Positions 12,731 to 22,305 are shown, numbered from the stretch's first letter. The stretch: DNA of 64,000 bases from CAYRNY01 sp964425755 (GCA_964425755.1 CAYRNY010000009.1:124001-188000), one strand, 5' to 3'. The notes: generated by a model not told the origin, from the sequence alone. A program made the numbers and translations.

Positions 12731-12969
12731 TAGTTACCTCCACCGTAGATCAGTGTTGTTAGAAGTCGCACAGCGTGCACCGTAGAGGGGCAACCCTCCG
12801 CCGGCGCGGCGAGATGGTCCGTGTTATCCGGCGGGAGAGTGTAACGCCACCCCCGGCAAAACACCAAATTTCCTTAAAGCGAGATGAGATTCCGCCGCCA
12901 GGGTGCGGGGCGACAGCGTACGTCTGTTACAATAACGGTGCAAGCTATCACCACGAGGAGCGAAACACG

Positions 12970-13383
12970 ATGGAAGACCCGGCGCAGTCCGCAGTGAGCG
13001 TCCCGCCCGGCTGGGCGACGACCGCAGGCGACGTGCTCGACAAGTCACTCGAAACGGTCCATTACACGGCGGGTGGCGAGCTGATCATTTACTACGAACC
13101 GGTTGTGCGTTACGCCTACCACGTGAACGGCGAGCGCTACGAAAGCAGCCGCGTGACCCCGCAGGTGCTGCGTTTTAAGAACCGTCGCATGGCCGAAAGC
13201 TTCCTGACCGCCTATCAAGTCGGGCAGCCCGTCACCGTGATCTACAACCCCGGCAACCCGCGCGAAGCCTACCTCGCCGAGTCCGCGGCGCTGGTGAGCG
13301 TCTCGCGGCGGATGGTGTACGGTGTGGTGGGCGCGCTGGTGCTGATCGTGTTATTGGTCGCCCTGCTGATCGCGCTGTTGTGA
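12970..13383 (+). CDS. DUF3592-type membrane protein
   Basis: 137 residues from the ATG at 12970, with GAGGAG upstream. A soluble N-terminal domain includes YHVNGERYESS, FLTAYQVGQPVTVIYNPGNP and REAYL, the pattern of DUF3592 proteins (a small beta domain ending in V-x-Y-x-P-x-x-P). A single C-terminal helix (about 115-137) anchors it. A TACAAT box at 12928-12933 may be its -10 element. No known activity exists for the family. Confidence 0.75.
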   Translation: MEDPAQSAVSVPPGWATTAGDVLDKSLETVHYTAGGELIIYYEPVVRYAYHVNGERYESSRVTPQVLRFKNRRMAESFLTAYQVGQPVTVIYNPGNPREAYLAESAALVSVSRRMVYGVVGALVLIVLLVALLIALL

Positions 13384-13481
13384 GGGGGGTATAGCGTGCT
13401 GGTCCGGTCCCGGTTTTGTGGTATGCTTTGTCGTTGAGGCGACCAAAGCCTTCCCCACCCACAAAAAGGAGCCGTTTCCCG

Positions 13482-13964
13482 ATGACCGACATGCTTGTTA
13501 AGCTGTACGAGCTGCCCGACCTCGCGCCTGCTGTGGCACGCTGTGAGGCTGCCGGGATCACGATCCGGCGCGGGCTGGCCCCGGAAAAGCACATCGTGCT
13601 GGCCTGGATCGCGGCACAGTTCGGGCCGCACTGGGTCAGCGAGTGCGATGTGGCGTTCGCGCGGCAGCCGGTGGCGACGTTCATCGCGGTGGAGCAGGGC
13701 GCGGTGATCGGATTCGCGTGTTACGACGCGACCGCGCGCGGCATCTTCGGCCCGACCGGCGTCGCCGAGGCCGCGCGGGGCAAGGGCGTCGGGGCGGCGC
13801 TGCTGCTGGCCTGCCTGCACGATATGCGCGCGCAGGGGTACGCCTACGGTGTGATCGGCGGGACCGGCCCGCAGGAGTTCTACACCAAGATTTGCGGCGC
13901 GACCGCGATCCCCGGCTCCAAGCCGGGACCGTACAAGGGGCTGCTGCGCGGGGATACAGGCTAG
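13482..13964 (+). CDS. GNAT-family N-acetyltransferase
   Basis: 160 residues from the ATG at 13482 behind AAGGAG. The central part has the GNAT core: strand FIAVEQGAVIGFACYD, then GVAEAARGKGVGAALLLACL, where R-G-K-G-V-G-A is the acetyl-CoA pyrophosphate loop. A C-terminal GGTGPQEFYTKICGAT follows, the usual position of the alpha-helix with a catalytic Tyr. The substrate is unknown. It lies ahead of der but is separated from it by an interspersed repeat and a promoter candidate. Confidence 0.87.
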   Translation: MTDMLVKLYELPDLAPAVARCEAAGITIRRGLAPEKHIVLAWIAAQFGPHWVSECDVAFARQPVATFIAVEQGAVIGFACYDATARGIFGPTGVAEAARGKGVGAALLLACLHDMRAQGYAYGVIGGTGPQEFYTKICGATAIPGSKPGPYKGLLRGDTG

Positions 13965-14004
13965 AATCGCCTGGGGTTGGAAGACCCCAGGCTACGCATC
14001 TAGC

Positions 14005-14090
14005 GGGCCGCGAACCGGCCCTTGCCGCGTGGGGGCGCGCGTTTAACGGGCCGTTGTGACGGTCCGGCAGGTGCATAGCCCGGTCCATGC
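14005..14090 (+). repeat. Interspersed intergenic repeat, copy B
   Basis: The three blocks of copy A recur in order: the palindromic core at 14005-14021 (identical 17 bases), GCCGTTGTGACGGTCCGG at 14050-14067 and GCCCGGTCCATGC at 14078-14090. The spacers between the blocks differ, which is typical of repeats conserved for structure or binding. Confidence 0.75.
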
Positions 14091-14105
14091 CGGGCGGTTT
14101 GCGCC

Positions 14106-14134
14106 TTCTCACCGCCCCGCGAACCTGCTAGAAT
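14106..14134 (+). promoter_or_regulatory. Putative der promoter
   Basis: TTCTCA (14106-14111) and TAGAAT (14129-14134) are 17 bases apart, directly after repeat copy B and 80 bases before the der ATG. The -35 match is weak. Confidence 0.35.
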
Positions 14135-14213
14135 GCATGTGTTGCACGCATGGCGATGATCGCCGCAATCCGGGACCCACCAACCGATCACCGCCCATTA
14201 CGGAGTATTCACC

Positions 14214-15596
14214 ATGAGGAAACCGGTCGTCGCCCTGGTCGGGCGGCCCAATGTAGGCAAATCATCGCTTTTCAACCGGCTGGTTGAGATGCGTAAAGCC
14301 GTTGTGTCGGACGTGCCCGGCACGACGCGCGACCGCATCATAGACGAGGCCGATTGGAACGGCGTGATCTTCGACGTGGTGGATACCGGCGGCCTGGAGG
14401 TCTACCAGCCGCGCCCATCGCAGGAAACCGGCGACAGCCCGCTGGCGCACGGGTCGCGCTTCTTCACCGAGGAGATTCGCAACCAGGCGCTGGTCGCGAT
14501 CGAAGAGGCCGATGTGATCGTGCTGGTGGTGGACGTGCTGGATGGCATCACCGCCGCCGATGAAGAGGTCGCGGAAGTGCTGCGCCGCACAAACAAGCCG
14601 GTGCTGGTCGCGGCGAATAAAGCCGATAACGCCGCCCGCCGCGAGGAAGCCTTTGAATTCTACGCGCTGGGCATGGGCGAGGTGTTCCCCGTCTCGGCGT
14701 TGCATGGCACGGGCACCGGCGATCTGCTGGACGCGGTGATCGAGGTGCTGCCGTTTCGCGTGGAAGAGGATTTTGACGCTGACGACGACACGCTCAAGAT
14801 CGCGATCGTCGGGCGGCCCAACGTGGGCAAGTCGTCGCTGCTCAACAAGCTGCTGGGGCAGGAGCGCGCGATCGTTTCGCCGGTGGCGGGGACCACGCGC
14901 GACGCGGTGGACACGCCCCTGATCTGGAGCGGGATGCCGCTCACGCTGATCGATACGGCGGGCATCCGGCGGCGCGGCAAGGTCGCGCCCGGCATCGAAA
15001 AATACGCGGTGTTGCGCGCGCAGAAAACGATCGCGCGGGCCGACGTGGTGCTGCTGCTGATCGACGCGGTGGAAGGCATCACGCAGCAGGACTTGCACAT
15101 CGCCGGGATGGTGCGCGAGGAGATGAAAAGCGTCGTGATCCTGGTCAACAAGTGGGACGCCATCGACAAGGACGAGCACACGATCAACGAGTATCGCGCG
15201 ATCGTGCGCGGCGCGCTGGACTTCATGCCCTACGCGCCGGTGCTGTTCATCAGCGCGAAGACCGGGCAGCGCATCCACCAGGTGCTGGAGACGGCGGTCC
15301 GCGTGCAGGAGGAACGCCTGGTGCGCATCCCCACCAGCGAGCTGAACAAGATCGTCCGCGAGGCGATGTTGCGCCACGCGCCGCAAACCAAGCAGCCGCG
15401 CCCGCTGAAGATCTACCTCGCGCAGCAGGTGCGCGTCGATCCGCCGACGATTCTCTTTCACGTCAACGACCGCACGCTGCTGCATTTCAGCTACGAACGT
15501 TACCTGGAGAACCAGATCCGGCGCGTGTACCCGTTCACGGGCACGCCGATCCGTTTCAGCATCCGCGAGCGCAAACGCGACCGGGCGAAGAGATGA
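14214..15596 (+). CDS. der: Ribosome biogenesis GTPase Der (EngA)
   Basis: 460 residues. Tandem GTPase domains are diagnostic of Der: GRPNVGKS at residues 10-17 and again at 200-207, each followed by a PGTTRD or AGTTRD switch, a D-T-G/A-G motif and NKAD or NKWD base-recognition motifs. The C-terminal KH-like domain contains FISAKTGQRI nearby and ends with TPIRFSIRERKR and a basic tail. It assists maturation of the 50S ribosomal subunit and is essential in most bacteria. The first domain has an extra acidic insert after the DTGG motif. Confidence 0.97.
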   Translation: MRKPVVALVGRPNVGKSSLFNRLVEMRKAVVSDVPGTTRDRIIDEADWNGVIFDVVDTGGLEVYQPRPSQETGDSPLAHGSRFFTEEIRNQALVAIEEADVIVLVVDVLDGITAADEEVAEVLRRTNKPVLVAANKADNAARREEAFEFYALGMGEVFPVSALHGTGTGDLLDAVIEVLPFRVEEDFDADDDTLKIAIVGRPNVGKSSLLNKLLGQERAIVSPVAGTTRDAVDTPLIWSGMPLTLIDTAGIRRRGKVAPGIEKYAVLRAQKTIARADVVLLLIDAVEGITQQDLHIAGMVREEMKSVVILVNKWDAIDKDEHTINEYRAIVRGALDFMPYAPVLFISAKTGQRIHQVLETAVRVQEERLVRIPTSELNKIVREAMLRHAPQTKQPRPLKIYLAQQVRVDPPTILFHVNDRTLLHFSYERYLENQIRRVYPFTGTPIRFSIRERKRDRAKR

Positions 15597-15619
15597 CGCG
15601 ATCCTGGCAAGGGACCAAA

Positions 15620-15660
15620 CGCGCCGCCCGGGGTCTGACAGTGCCGGGCGGCGCGGCGTT
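15620..15660. terminator. Bidirectional terminator-like hairpin
   Basis: A perfect 12-bp stem, CGCGCCGCCCGG (15620-15631) with its complement at 15644-15655, sits between the convergent der and FHA genes; three T residues follow in both directions. Confidence 0.65.
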
Positions 15661-15701
15661 TGAGGTATGAGGTTGTGGCGTGTGGGCGCGGTGGGTGACG
15701 A

Positions 15702-16229
15702 TCATGCTTCTGTTTGTGCGTCACGCGGGGCGCGCGTGAAGGATACGCGCAGCACCAGCCGCCCCAGGATCAATTCGTCCTCGTTGCGCAGCACGCGCGG
15801 CTGGTAGGGCAGCAGCTTCTGCCCGTTGAGAAACGTCCCGTTGACGCTGCCCAGGTCCTGCACCATGACCGTCGCGCTCTCGCGCGTGAGTTTGGCATGC
15901 CGCCGCGAAACACCGAGGTGCTGCGCGTTGTAAGCCGAGAGATCGACTTCCGGCACGACATCATCCACCGCGCGCCCCAGCACGAGTTCATCGCCGAAGG
16001 CGACCTCAAGCAGGGCGTGGGCGTCCCGCACGCGGATGCGCAGCAGCGACTTATCGCCGAAATACGCCGTGCCCCAGCGCAGTTGAGGCTTGAGCGGCGC
16101 ATCCGGCAGCGCGTCAGTCTTTGCCGAAAGCATGTTTACCCCTGTGGGCAGGATGTGCCCGCACTGGTAACAGTACGCCTCTTTCGCCGGGTTGGCCTTC
16201 CCGCAATTCTTGCAAATTTGCTCGCTCAT
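15702..16229 (-). CDS. Zinc-ribbon and FHA-domain protein
   Basis: 175 residues. The N-terminus has CKNCGKANPAKEAYCYQCG, a four-Cys zinc ribbon (residues 6-24). The C-terminal half is an FHA phospho-Thr binding domain: LGRAVDD for the G-R turn, GVSRRHAKL for the S-x-x-H loop and DLGSVNGTFLNG for the N-G motif. Such proteins bind phosphothreonine made by Hanks kinases, two of which are in this window (2.8 and 48.6 kb), though not adjacent. It is divergent from the next gene. Confidence 0.92.
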   Translation of the reverse strand: MSEQICKNCGKANPAKEAYCYQCGHILPTGVNMLSAKTDALPDAPLKPQLRWGTAYFGDKSLLRIRVRDAHALLEVAFGDELVLGRAVDDVVPEVDLSAYNAQHLGVSRRHAKLTRESATVMVQDLGSVNGTFLNGQKLLPYQPRVLRNEDELILGRLVLRVSFTRAPRDAQTEA

Positions 16230-16474
16230 AAAACCTTTGGTCTCCCGGTGAAGTGAATGAAACGAGACCGTAATGAAAACGGTTGGCTAACTTCCCCCTA
16301 CTCATTATAAACCGTTTTCAGTTAATGCACAGAAATAAGAGCAGGTTCGTAAAAAAACTCATACGACAGGTGGGAAGGGGCGGGCCGGAGTGGGACCGAT
16401 GGGCGATTGGCATGTGACTTCACTTGTATTACGATGGCCTTGAACGGCAATGGTTGCACGGGTGAAGCGAGGTT

Positions 16475-16885
16475 ATGTTGCAGGGTAACAGATTGCGCGG
16501 CGGAGTGGTGGTCCCGACCGATGACGGCATGCACGGCCTGGTGCAGTTGCTCACCTCTCGCGCCCAGGGGCAGTTGGACCTGGTGTATTATTCGCACCCG
16601 TACGATATTGAAGTGGCGGAAGACTATGATTTTTTGATCGTGCTGTGCGTGCAGCACTTCGAGGACGTGATTAAATTCTACGACGCCAAACGCGTCGATC
16701 TACCGCTGATCGTCCATATCGACACGCCGTCCGTGCTGGCACACTACGATCACCAGCGTGCCTATCCCGGCGTGGGCGTGTTGCCGCTGCCCCGCGCAAC
16801 GCTGGCCGATCCCGCGCCTGATATCACGCTTGAGCTTAATCTGGCGGGCAAGATCGCCGCGTGCCTGGGGGTTGAACCGGGCTGA
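16475..16885 (+). CDS. Hypothetical protein, alpha/beta pattern
   Basis: 136 residues from the ATG at 16475, with a modest GCGAGG site. No signal or membrane helix. Segments such as LDLVYYSH, DFLIVLCV and LPLIVHID look like parallel beta strands, a layout like that of receiver or other flavodoxin-like folds, but phospho-acceptor and switch residues are not evident. A hairpin follows at 16915. No function is assigned. Confidence 0.6.
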   Translation: MLQGNRLRGGVVVPTDDGMHGLVQLLTSRAQGQLDLVYYSHPYDIEVAEDYDFLIVLCVQHFEDVIKFYDAKRVDLPLIVHIDTPSVLAHYDHQRAYPGVGVLPLPRATLADPAPDITLELNLAGKIAACLGVEPG

Positions 16886-16914
16886 CTCCGGTGGTTGGCA
16901 CGGGACAAAAAGGA

Positions 16915-16940
16915 AGGGAAGGAAGCCTCGCTCCTTCCCT
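16915..16940 (+). terminator. Hairpin after the hypothetical gene
   Basis: AGGGAAGGAAG pairs with CTCCTTCCCT across a five-base loop, 30 bases past the stop. No T tract is present, so its role is uncertain. Confidence 0.4.
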
Positions 16941-17141
16941 AACGTGATAGTGTACCGCAAGACAGCCCTTCAGGTAGGTCAGGTGGGGGTGGGGAGCATA
17001 CGGGTAATATGCGCTGGCTTGCGGATACAGAATCTCCCTGGCAGCACCCAGCCGCCAGTTACTTATAAGCATAGCGGCCCGAAATTAAGATGCCATTAAA
17101 ATTTGATGGAGTTTGATAAGGCTCCGGTAGATCGCGCCGCG

Positions 17142-17423
17142 TTAGCGGTCGCGGCGGCGAAACCCCGCGACGATCTCCGCGTACCCGATCACGATCGCCG
17201 CGCCGATGAACGCGGTCAGCAGATCGGCGGTGGAGAAGGTGACGTCGTAATCAGGCAGGTTGATGCCGATGGCCTCGATCGCAACCCCCCCGACGACCGC
17301 CCCCAGCAACCCCGCGAGGATCAGTTCGTAAAAATACAGCTTGCGTTTGATCAGCGATCCGGCTGCCGCTCCCGCCAACCCGCCGATGACGAGCCAGGTT
17401 ACAATCTGCTGTGTCTCTGGCAT
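17142..17423 (-). CDS. GlsB/YeaQ/YmgE-type small membrane protein
   Basis: 93 residues with three hydrophobic helices; Gly-rich helices carry IGGLAGAAAGSLIKR and LAGLLGAVVGGVAIE, the pattern of the transglycosylase-associated/GlsB family, whose role in envelope stress is not well defined. It follows cdaR on the same strand with about 60 bases between, so it may share the cdaA-cdaR transcript. Confidence 0.78.
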   Translation of the reverse strand: MPETQQIVTWLVIGGLAGAAAGSLIKRKLYFYELILAGLLGAVVGGVAIEAIGINLPDYDVTFSTADLLTAFIGAAIVIGYAEIVAGFRRRDR

Positions 17424-17481
17424 GTGGCTGCTGCTCCTGTATTCGCGTCAATATGTGCTTTGCTGCCAGGGTTAGCGTGCA

Positions 17482-18789
17482 TCACTCGCGCGGCCCAACC
17501 GGTGGTTGCGTTACATCTGGCGTGGCGGTGGGTTCGAGCACCTCGATCGTCACGCCGAGTTGTTCCGGCAGCACGCTGGTGACCGAGAAATCGGCTTCTT
17601 CGGTCTGGCCGATGATCGTCGCTTGCGGCGTGACCTGGTGGTTACCCGGTCCCAGGTCGCTCAGGTCGACCACCACGCGGATGTTTTCCGGTCTCAGTTC
17701 GCTCAACCGGGCCTGCGGGCCGGAGACGTTCACTGTGACAGTGTTCGGCAGCCCGTCGGCGCTGTAGACTGTCGTATCCAGCCCCGTGACCTCGACGGGG
17801 ATATCGGCAAACTCGCGGCTGTCGTACACCGGTTGGATGATGACCGTCACTCTGACGACCTCGTTCCCCTCAACCAGCGTCACCCCTTCGGGCAACGCCA
17901 GCGGCACCTCGGTGGTGAAGGTTTCGGTCTTTCCGGACAGGTCAATCGGGACGGTGCGCACCACGTTGTTCATCTGCTCGACGATCGCCGGGTCGCCCAT
18001 CACGCCGACGCGGCGCGGTTCGATGTTCGAATAGCCCTGGAATGTGTAACCGGGCGGGGGCATGGTGCCGCCGCGATTCGGCAGGACTTCGACCGGCGTC
18101 ACGCCTTCGCGCACTTTCACCTCGACATTGCAGGTGATCGACGCCGGGACCAGATCGACCTCGCGCGCGCGGATGCCGCTTTCGTGCACCGGCGTCAGGT
18201 TGACCGTGCGCTGCACGGGGTTGAGCGCGTCGCTCAGGTCGATCCGCGCCTCGACACGCGCCACGCTCGCGACGCGGTCTTCGCTGCCCCGCACGAGAAC
18301 TTCGCTCGCATTACAATCAAACTCGCGCACGTAGGTATAGCCCAGCGGCGGGTTTTCGGTCACGATGACGTTGATCGGCAGCCGCTTTTCGGTGATGTGA
18401 TCGATCGCCAGGGTCCATGTGCTGGGCCGCAGCGAGACCACGTTGCCGTGCAGCGGGGCGGCGATCTCGGCTTCTAGCTCGACGCGGTATTCGCCCGGTT
18501 CGTGTTCTTCGCTCAGGTCGGCGGTCACGAGGATGTCGTCGGGAACGAGCAGGTCCCAATCGCGGCGCGGTGCGCGCACCACCGCCGTGACCGTCAGGGT
18601 GTCTGGACGCTCGGTGACGACGTACCCTTCCGGCAATTCGACGCGCACGGGGATGTTGGATATCTCGTCCTGCACGATCGGGTTGGCGGACATGTTCGCC
18701 GCCACCCAGATCACCAGTGCCAGCGCAAGCGAGGCGATCATCCAGCTTACATTGCGCACGATGAACTGTAAGAAGGGGTGATTACGCAT
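17482..18789 (-). CDS. cdaR: YbbR-domain protein CdaR, regulator of diadenylate cyclase
   Basis: 435 residues. One N-terminal membrane helix (about 14-32, ALVIWVAANMS) is followed by four YbbR-type beta repeats, each with an IPV-x-V or L-P-V-V start, e.g. ISNIPVRVELPEGY, LPINVIVTE and IPVEVTGLD. In Firmicutes CdaR binds CdaA at the membrane and tunes its activity; the adjacent upstream cdaA supports the same job here. The C-terminus ends in a Thr/Pro-rich tail. Confidence 0.92.
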   Translation of the reverse strand: MRNHPFLQFIVRNVSWMIASLALALVIWVAANMSANPIVQDEISNIPVRVELPEGYVVTERPDTLTVTAVVRAPRRDWDLLVPDDILVTADLSEEHEPGEYRVELEAEIAAPLHGNVVSLRPSTWTLAIDHITEKRLPINVIVTENPPLGYTYVREFDCNASEVLVRGSEDRVASVARVEARIDLSDALNPVQRTVNLTPVHESGIRAREVDLVPASITCNVEVKVREGVTPVEVLPNRGGTMPPPGYTFQGYSNIEPRRVGVMGDPAIVEQMNNVVRTVPIDLSGKTETFTTEVPLALPEGVTLVEGNEVVRVTVIIQPVYDSREFADIPVEVTGLDTTVYSADGLPNTVTVNVSGPQARLSELRPENIRVVVDLSDLGPGNHQVTPQATIIGQTEEADFSVTSVLPEQLGVTIEVLEPTATPDVTQPPVGPRE

Positions 18790-18879
18790 GGTCAGACGAG
18801 TCCTGAATGGTGCGTGCTTGCTTCAGCCGTGCTCTGTCAAATGCGCTGTGCTGCTGCACGTCGCACGGGTGCGCGCCGG

Positions 18880-19761
18880 TCATGCCGCGCGGCCCGGTTT
18901 GCCGCCGCCACGCTTGCGGATTTCGTTCCACTGTTCGATCGCGCGGTTGACCAGCGGCGTCCAGGGCCAGGTCAGGTCCTGCTGCGCGCCGGTGTAGAAC
19001 GCGGTCAGCATGGTGCGCAGGCGGTTCGCGTCCAGGCGGCGGATCATGCGGCCCCGGTTGGTGACCGAGATTCGCCCGGTCTCCTCGGAGACGATCACGC
19101 ATAGCGCGTCGGTCACTTCACTGATGCCCAGCCCGGCGCGGTGGCGCGTGCCCAGCTTGCGATCCGTCAACTGGCGGCCCGAGGACAGCGGCAGCACCGA
19201 GGCGGCGCTGGCGACCAACCCTTCGCGGATGATCACGGCGCCGTCGTGCAGCTCGGTTTTGGGCCAGAAAATTGTCAGCAGCAGTTGGGGGCTGATCTCG
19301 GCGTCCAGCGGCACGCCGGTGGCGATGAACTCTTCCAGCGAGTCGCTGCGCTCCAGCACGATCAGCGCGCCGTGCCGCCGTTCCGACAGGCGCGACGCAG
19401 CCGCACAGATCGTGTCAATAAGCTGTTCGGTTTCAGTAAAGCTTGGGGTGCGGTCGAACAGGTTACTGAGACCGGTACGCCCCACCCGTTCCAGTGCGCG
19501 GCGCAGTTCCGGCTGAAAGACGACCGGGATCGCGATCACCGCTGCTGTGATGAGGTGGTTCAGCAGCCAGCGGAACGCGATCCAGTCCAGCAGTGTCGTC
19601 AGCAGGCCCAGGAACAGAACCACCACGATCGTGCCGCGTAGCAGGGGGGTGGCCTGCGTGCCACGCAGCACCAGGCTCCCGGCGAACAGGATCGCGGCCA
19701 CGATGAGCACGTCCGGCACGTCGCTCCAGCCAAATGATTCAAGTGTCCATAAGATACGCAT
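18880..19761 (-). CDS. cdaA: Diadenylate cyclase CdaA (c-di-AMP synthase)
   Basis: 293 residues from the ATG at 19761; the ribosome site is weak. Three N-terminal membrane helices (about 15-80) precede a DAC domain with the catalytic DGA (173-175, LHDGAVIIREG) and RHR (206-208, GTRHRAGLGIS) motifs, so both ATP-binding signatures are intact. It joins two ATP into c-di-AMP, a messenger for osmotic and cell-wall control. cdaR follows 90 bases downstream. In many Firmicutes glmM comes next; here it does not. Confidence 0.96.
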   Translation of the reverse strand: MRILWTLESFGWSDVPDVLIVAAILFAGSLVLRGTQATPLLRGTIVVVLFLGLLTTLLDWIAFRWLLNHLITAAVIAIPVVFQPELRRALERVGRTGLSNLFDRTPSFTETEQLIDTICAAASRLSERRHGALIVLERSDSLEEFIATGVPLDAEISPQLLLTIFWPKTELHDGAVIIREGLVASAASVLPLSSGRQLTDRKLGTRHRAGLGISEVTDALCVIVSEETGRISVTNRGRMIRRLDANRLRTMLTAFYTGAQQDLTWPWTPLVNRAIEQWNEIRKRGGGKPGRAA

Positions 19762-19909
19762 AGAGTCTGTTACCTGCGTTTGGCCCCCATGATACGACAA
19801 GACTCCCCAGCAAACTACCTTAACACGTTCGACGCGCCACAGGATTAAGGCCTGATGAGAATTTGCCCGGCGCCATTACCGGTTGTCGCGTTGATCGGTT
19901 GGCGGCGGG

Positions 19910-22153
19910 TCAGCCGCTAAGCTGGTCCAGCAAGCGTTTGTAATCGTTCACTTGCGGCGGGTCGAGCGCGATGATCCGCCGCACGGTGACCACCGCATCT
20001 TTGTGCATCCCGGCTTCAAGCTGGAGCTCGGCCAGCGCATCAAGCTGCTCGATGGCCTGGGCGTTCTTGCCGGTCTGGCGGTAGACCGCCGCCAGCCGCG
20101 AGCGCAGCGCCATGTCGTTCGGGTAACGCGTGACCTGTTCTTCCAGCACGCGGATGATGTCCCCGGCGCGGTGGTCGCGGGCGTACACGCGCAGCAGCCC
20201 GTCCAGCTCGCGGATCGCCGACAGGGGATCGTTGAGCCGGTAATTCAAGTCCACCAGGGCGCGGCGGGCGCGTTCGTCGCCCGGGTCGATGCGCCGGATC
20301 TGTTCGTAGGTGCGCATCGCCTGCCGCAGGTCGAGCCGCTGCACGTCGATCTCTGCCAGCCGGTGCAACAGATGCGGCAGCCGGTCGACGGCGTCCCCTT
20401 CATCGGCCAGCCGGATCGCGTTTTCGTAGGTGCTGCGGGACGCATCCAGATCGCCTAGCTGGTAGTACGCGTCGGCCAGGTCGATGTACTGGTTAAGGAT
20501 CGCGTCCCATTGTTCCTGCTGCTTGAGCAGGTTGATCATGCTCTGGTGAAGCTGCACGTCCATCGGCGCGATCTTGAGCGCCTCGCGTAGGATGCTGGCG
20601 GCGCGGTCGAGATCGCCGCGCAACTCGTACACCTCGGCGATGTAGTTGTACTTGACCATCGCGTCGGGGATGTTGTTCCGTTCCAGCAGGATCTGGCCGA
20701 TGCGCTGGTGCGCCGGCAGGAACTCCGGCGCGGCCTCGACGACAAAGTGTGCCTGGTCCATCGCCAGCGAGAGCATCCCTTGTTGCAGGTAGCGGTCGAT
20801 CAGGTTCAGCCCTTCGGTCACGCGGTCGTCAATGTAGATCATCGTCTCGATCAGGTCTTCCGGCTTTTCGAGCGTGATCTCTTCTTCGAGCTGGCGGCGC
20901 GTCTTGGTGACACGCTGTTTCCAGGTAGGCCCGGTCAGGCGCACGAGGTACGTCTCGACCAGCCGGTTAAGCAGCAGTGTGTCGGCGCGGTCGATGCTGC
21001 CGAGCAGCTTATCGTACACCTCGGCGATCTGCGTCGCTTCGTCCTCATCGAGCGCCAGGCCGACATCGATCGCCTTGATCGCTTGCAGCAGGTAATTGGC
21101 CGCCTCGCGCGGGTATTCCAACGCGTGATACGCTTTGCTCATGCCGTGCATCGCGCCGGCGGCGTACTGCGGGTCGGCGGCGGCTTCCTGCAGGTACCGG
21201 ATCGCGTCGTCCCACTGTCCCAGGTCCACCAGGATCGCGCCGAGGTTCATGTACACGGCGTTGTGCTGCATGTCGCCCGCCAGCGCGCGCATGTACGCGC
21301 CGACCGCCTCTTCGAGCGCCCCCTGCCGCTGCAGGTCGATCGCCTGGATCGCCTGCGTGCTGCCTTCGTTCAGCGTGCCGGACTCAAACACATATGTGGC
21401 AAGCTGTTCCAGTGCCAGTTCGGTCGCTTCGCCCACCGGCCCGCGCGGGTCGGCTTCGCCGAGATCGCCGCGCTCGTCGTCAAGTTCCCAGGCCGCGTCA
21501 TCGTCATCTTCACGCGTGCGGACGTGGTGATCGTCGACGGCGATCAGGTCCGGCGCGATCATGGTGCCGGACTGGATCGCTTGCAGCGTGTTGAGCGCCT
21601 GCGGGTGATTCGGCGCGAGGCGCAGCGCGCGCTGCACGGCCTGCTCGGCCAGGTCGGCGCGGTTGGCTTGCTGGAAGTTGAACGCGAGCGTCAGGTACTC
21701 GCGCACGGCGAGGTTTTTCTGCCCGGTGCGTTCGTAGGCCAGCGCCAGCCGCTGGTGAATCTGGATCAAGCCGGGACTCAGGCGCGTGGCGCGATCCCAG
21801 TTGCTGATCGCTTTGTCGAGATCGCGCTGGGCCAGGTAGACCTCGGCCACGTTCACGTACTGCTGCGCGGCTTCTTTCAGGCGGCCCAGCCGCTCGAGCA
21901 CGTCGGCGCTTTTTTCCACCGGGATCGGGTCATCGGGGGCAAGCTGGTGGGCACGCGTGTAAACCTTGAGCGCGTCTTCCAAGCGGCGTGCTTTCAGCAG
22001 CGCCAGCCCCAGGCTGTTATGGGCGGCGGGGTCTTCCGGCATTTCCTGCACCGCGCGCCCGTAAGCCGCGATCGCCTTGTCCCACTCCTGATCCCAGGCC
22101 GCGCTGTGGCCCATCTGCATGGCTTGCTCGTAGATTTTCCGATTCCCTGGCAT
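19910..22153 (-). CDS. Large tetratricopeptide-repeat protein
   Basis: 747 residues, cytosolic, composed almost wholly of TPR-type helix pairs. Clear units include AHNSLGLALLKARRLEDALKV near residue 45, AVYMNLGAILVDLGQWDDAIRYL in the middle, and later DIIRVLEEQVTRYPNDMALRSRLAAVYRQTGKNAQAIEQL. An acidic spacer (DDDDAAWELDDERGD) near residue 220 separates two repeat arrays. It is a protein-interaction scaffold; partners are unknown. It lies between cdaA and argF on the same strand. Confidence 0.87.
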   Translation of the reverse strand: MPGNRKIYEQAMQMGHSAAWDQEWDKAIAAYGRAVQEMPEDPAAHNSLGLALLKARRLEDALKVYTRAHQLAPDDPIPVEKSADVLERLGRLKEAAQQYVNVAEVYLAQRDLDKAISNWDRATRLSPGLIQIHQRLALAYERTGQKNLAVREYLTLAFNFQQANRADLAEQAVQRALRLAPNHPQALNTLQAIQSGTMIAPDLIAVDDHHVRTREDDDDAAWELDDERGDLGEADPRGPVGEATELALEQLATYVFESGTLNEGSTQAIQAIDLQRQGALEEAVGAYMRALAGDMQHNAVYMNLGAILVDLGQWDDAIRYLQEAAADPQYAAGAMHGMSKAYHALEYPREAANYLLQAIKAIDVGLALDEDEATQIAEVYDKLLGSIDRADTLLLNRLVETYLVRLTGPTWKQRVTKTRRQLEEEITLEKPEDLIETMIYIDDRVTEGLNLIDRYLQQGMLSLAMDQAHFVVEAAPEFLPAHQRIGQILLERNNIPDAMVKYNYIAEVYELRGDLDRAASILREALKIAPMDVQLHQSMINLLKQQEQWDAILNQYIDLADAYYQLGDLDASRSTYENAIRLADEGDAVDRLPHLLHRLAEIDVQRLDLRQAMRTYEQIRRIDPGDERARRALVDLNYRLNDPLSAIRELDGLLRVYARDHRAGDIIRVLEEQVTRYPNDMALRSRLAAVYRQTGKNAQAIEQLDALAELQLEAGMHKDAVVTVRRIIALDPPQVNDYKRLLDQLSG

Positions 22154-22235
22154 GGCCTGCCTTATCCTTGCATGTCTGTCGGTCGCGTTGCGCTTTGATT
22201 AAATTCTATGATCAAAAACGAAATCACGCACTCGT

Positions 22236-22265
22236 AGGGGCGTATCCGGCACGCGATACGCCCCT
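22236..22265 (-). terminator. Hairpin downstream of argF
   Basis: A perfect 11-bp stem (22236-22246 with 22255-22265) and an eight-base loop. A T-rich stretch comes only about 20 bases later on the minus strand, so this is not a classical terminator. Confidence 0.5.
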
Positions 22266-22305
22266 GGATGTGTTCGTTCCGGTGTCTGGTGGGGTGCCGG
22301 GCGCG

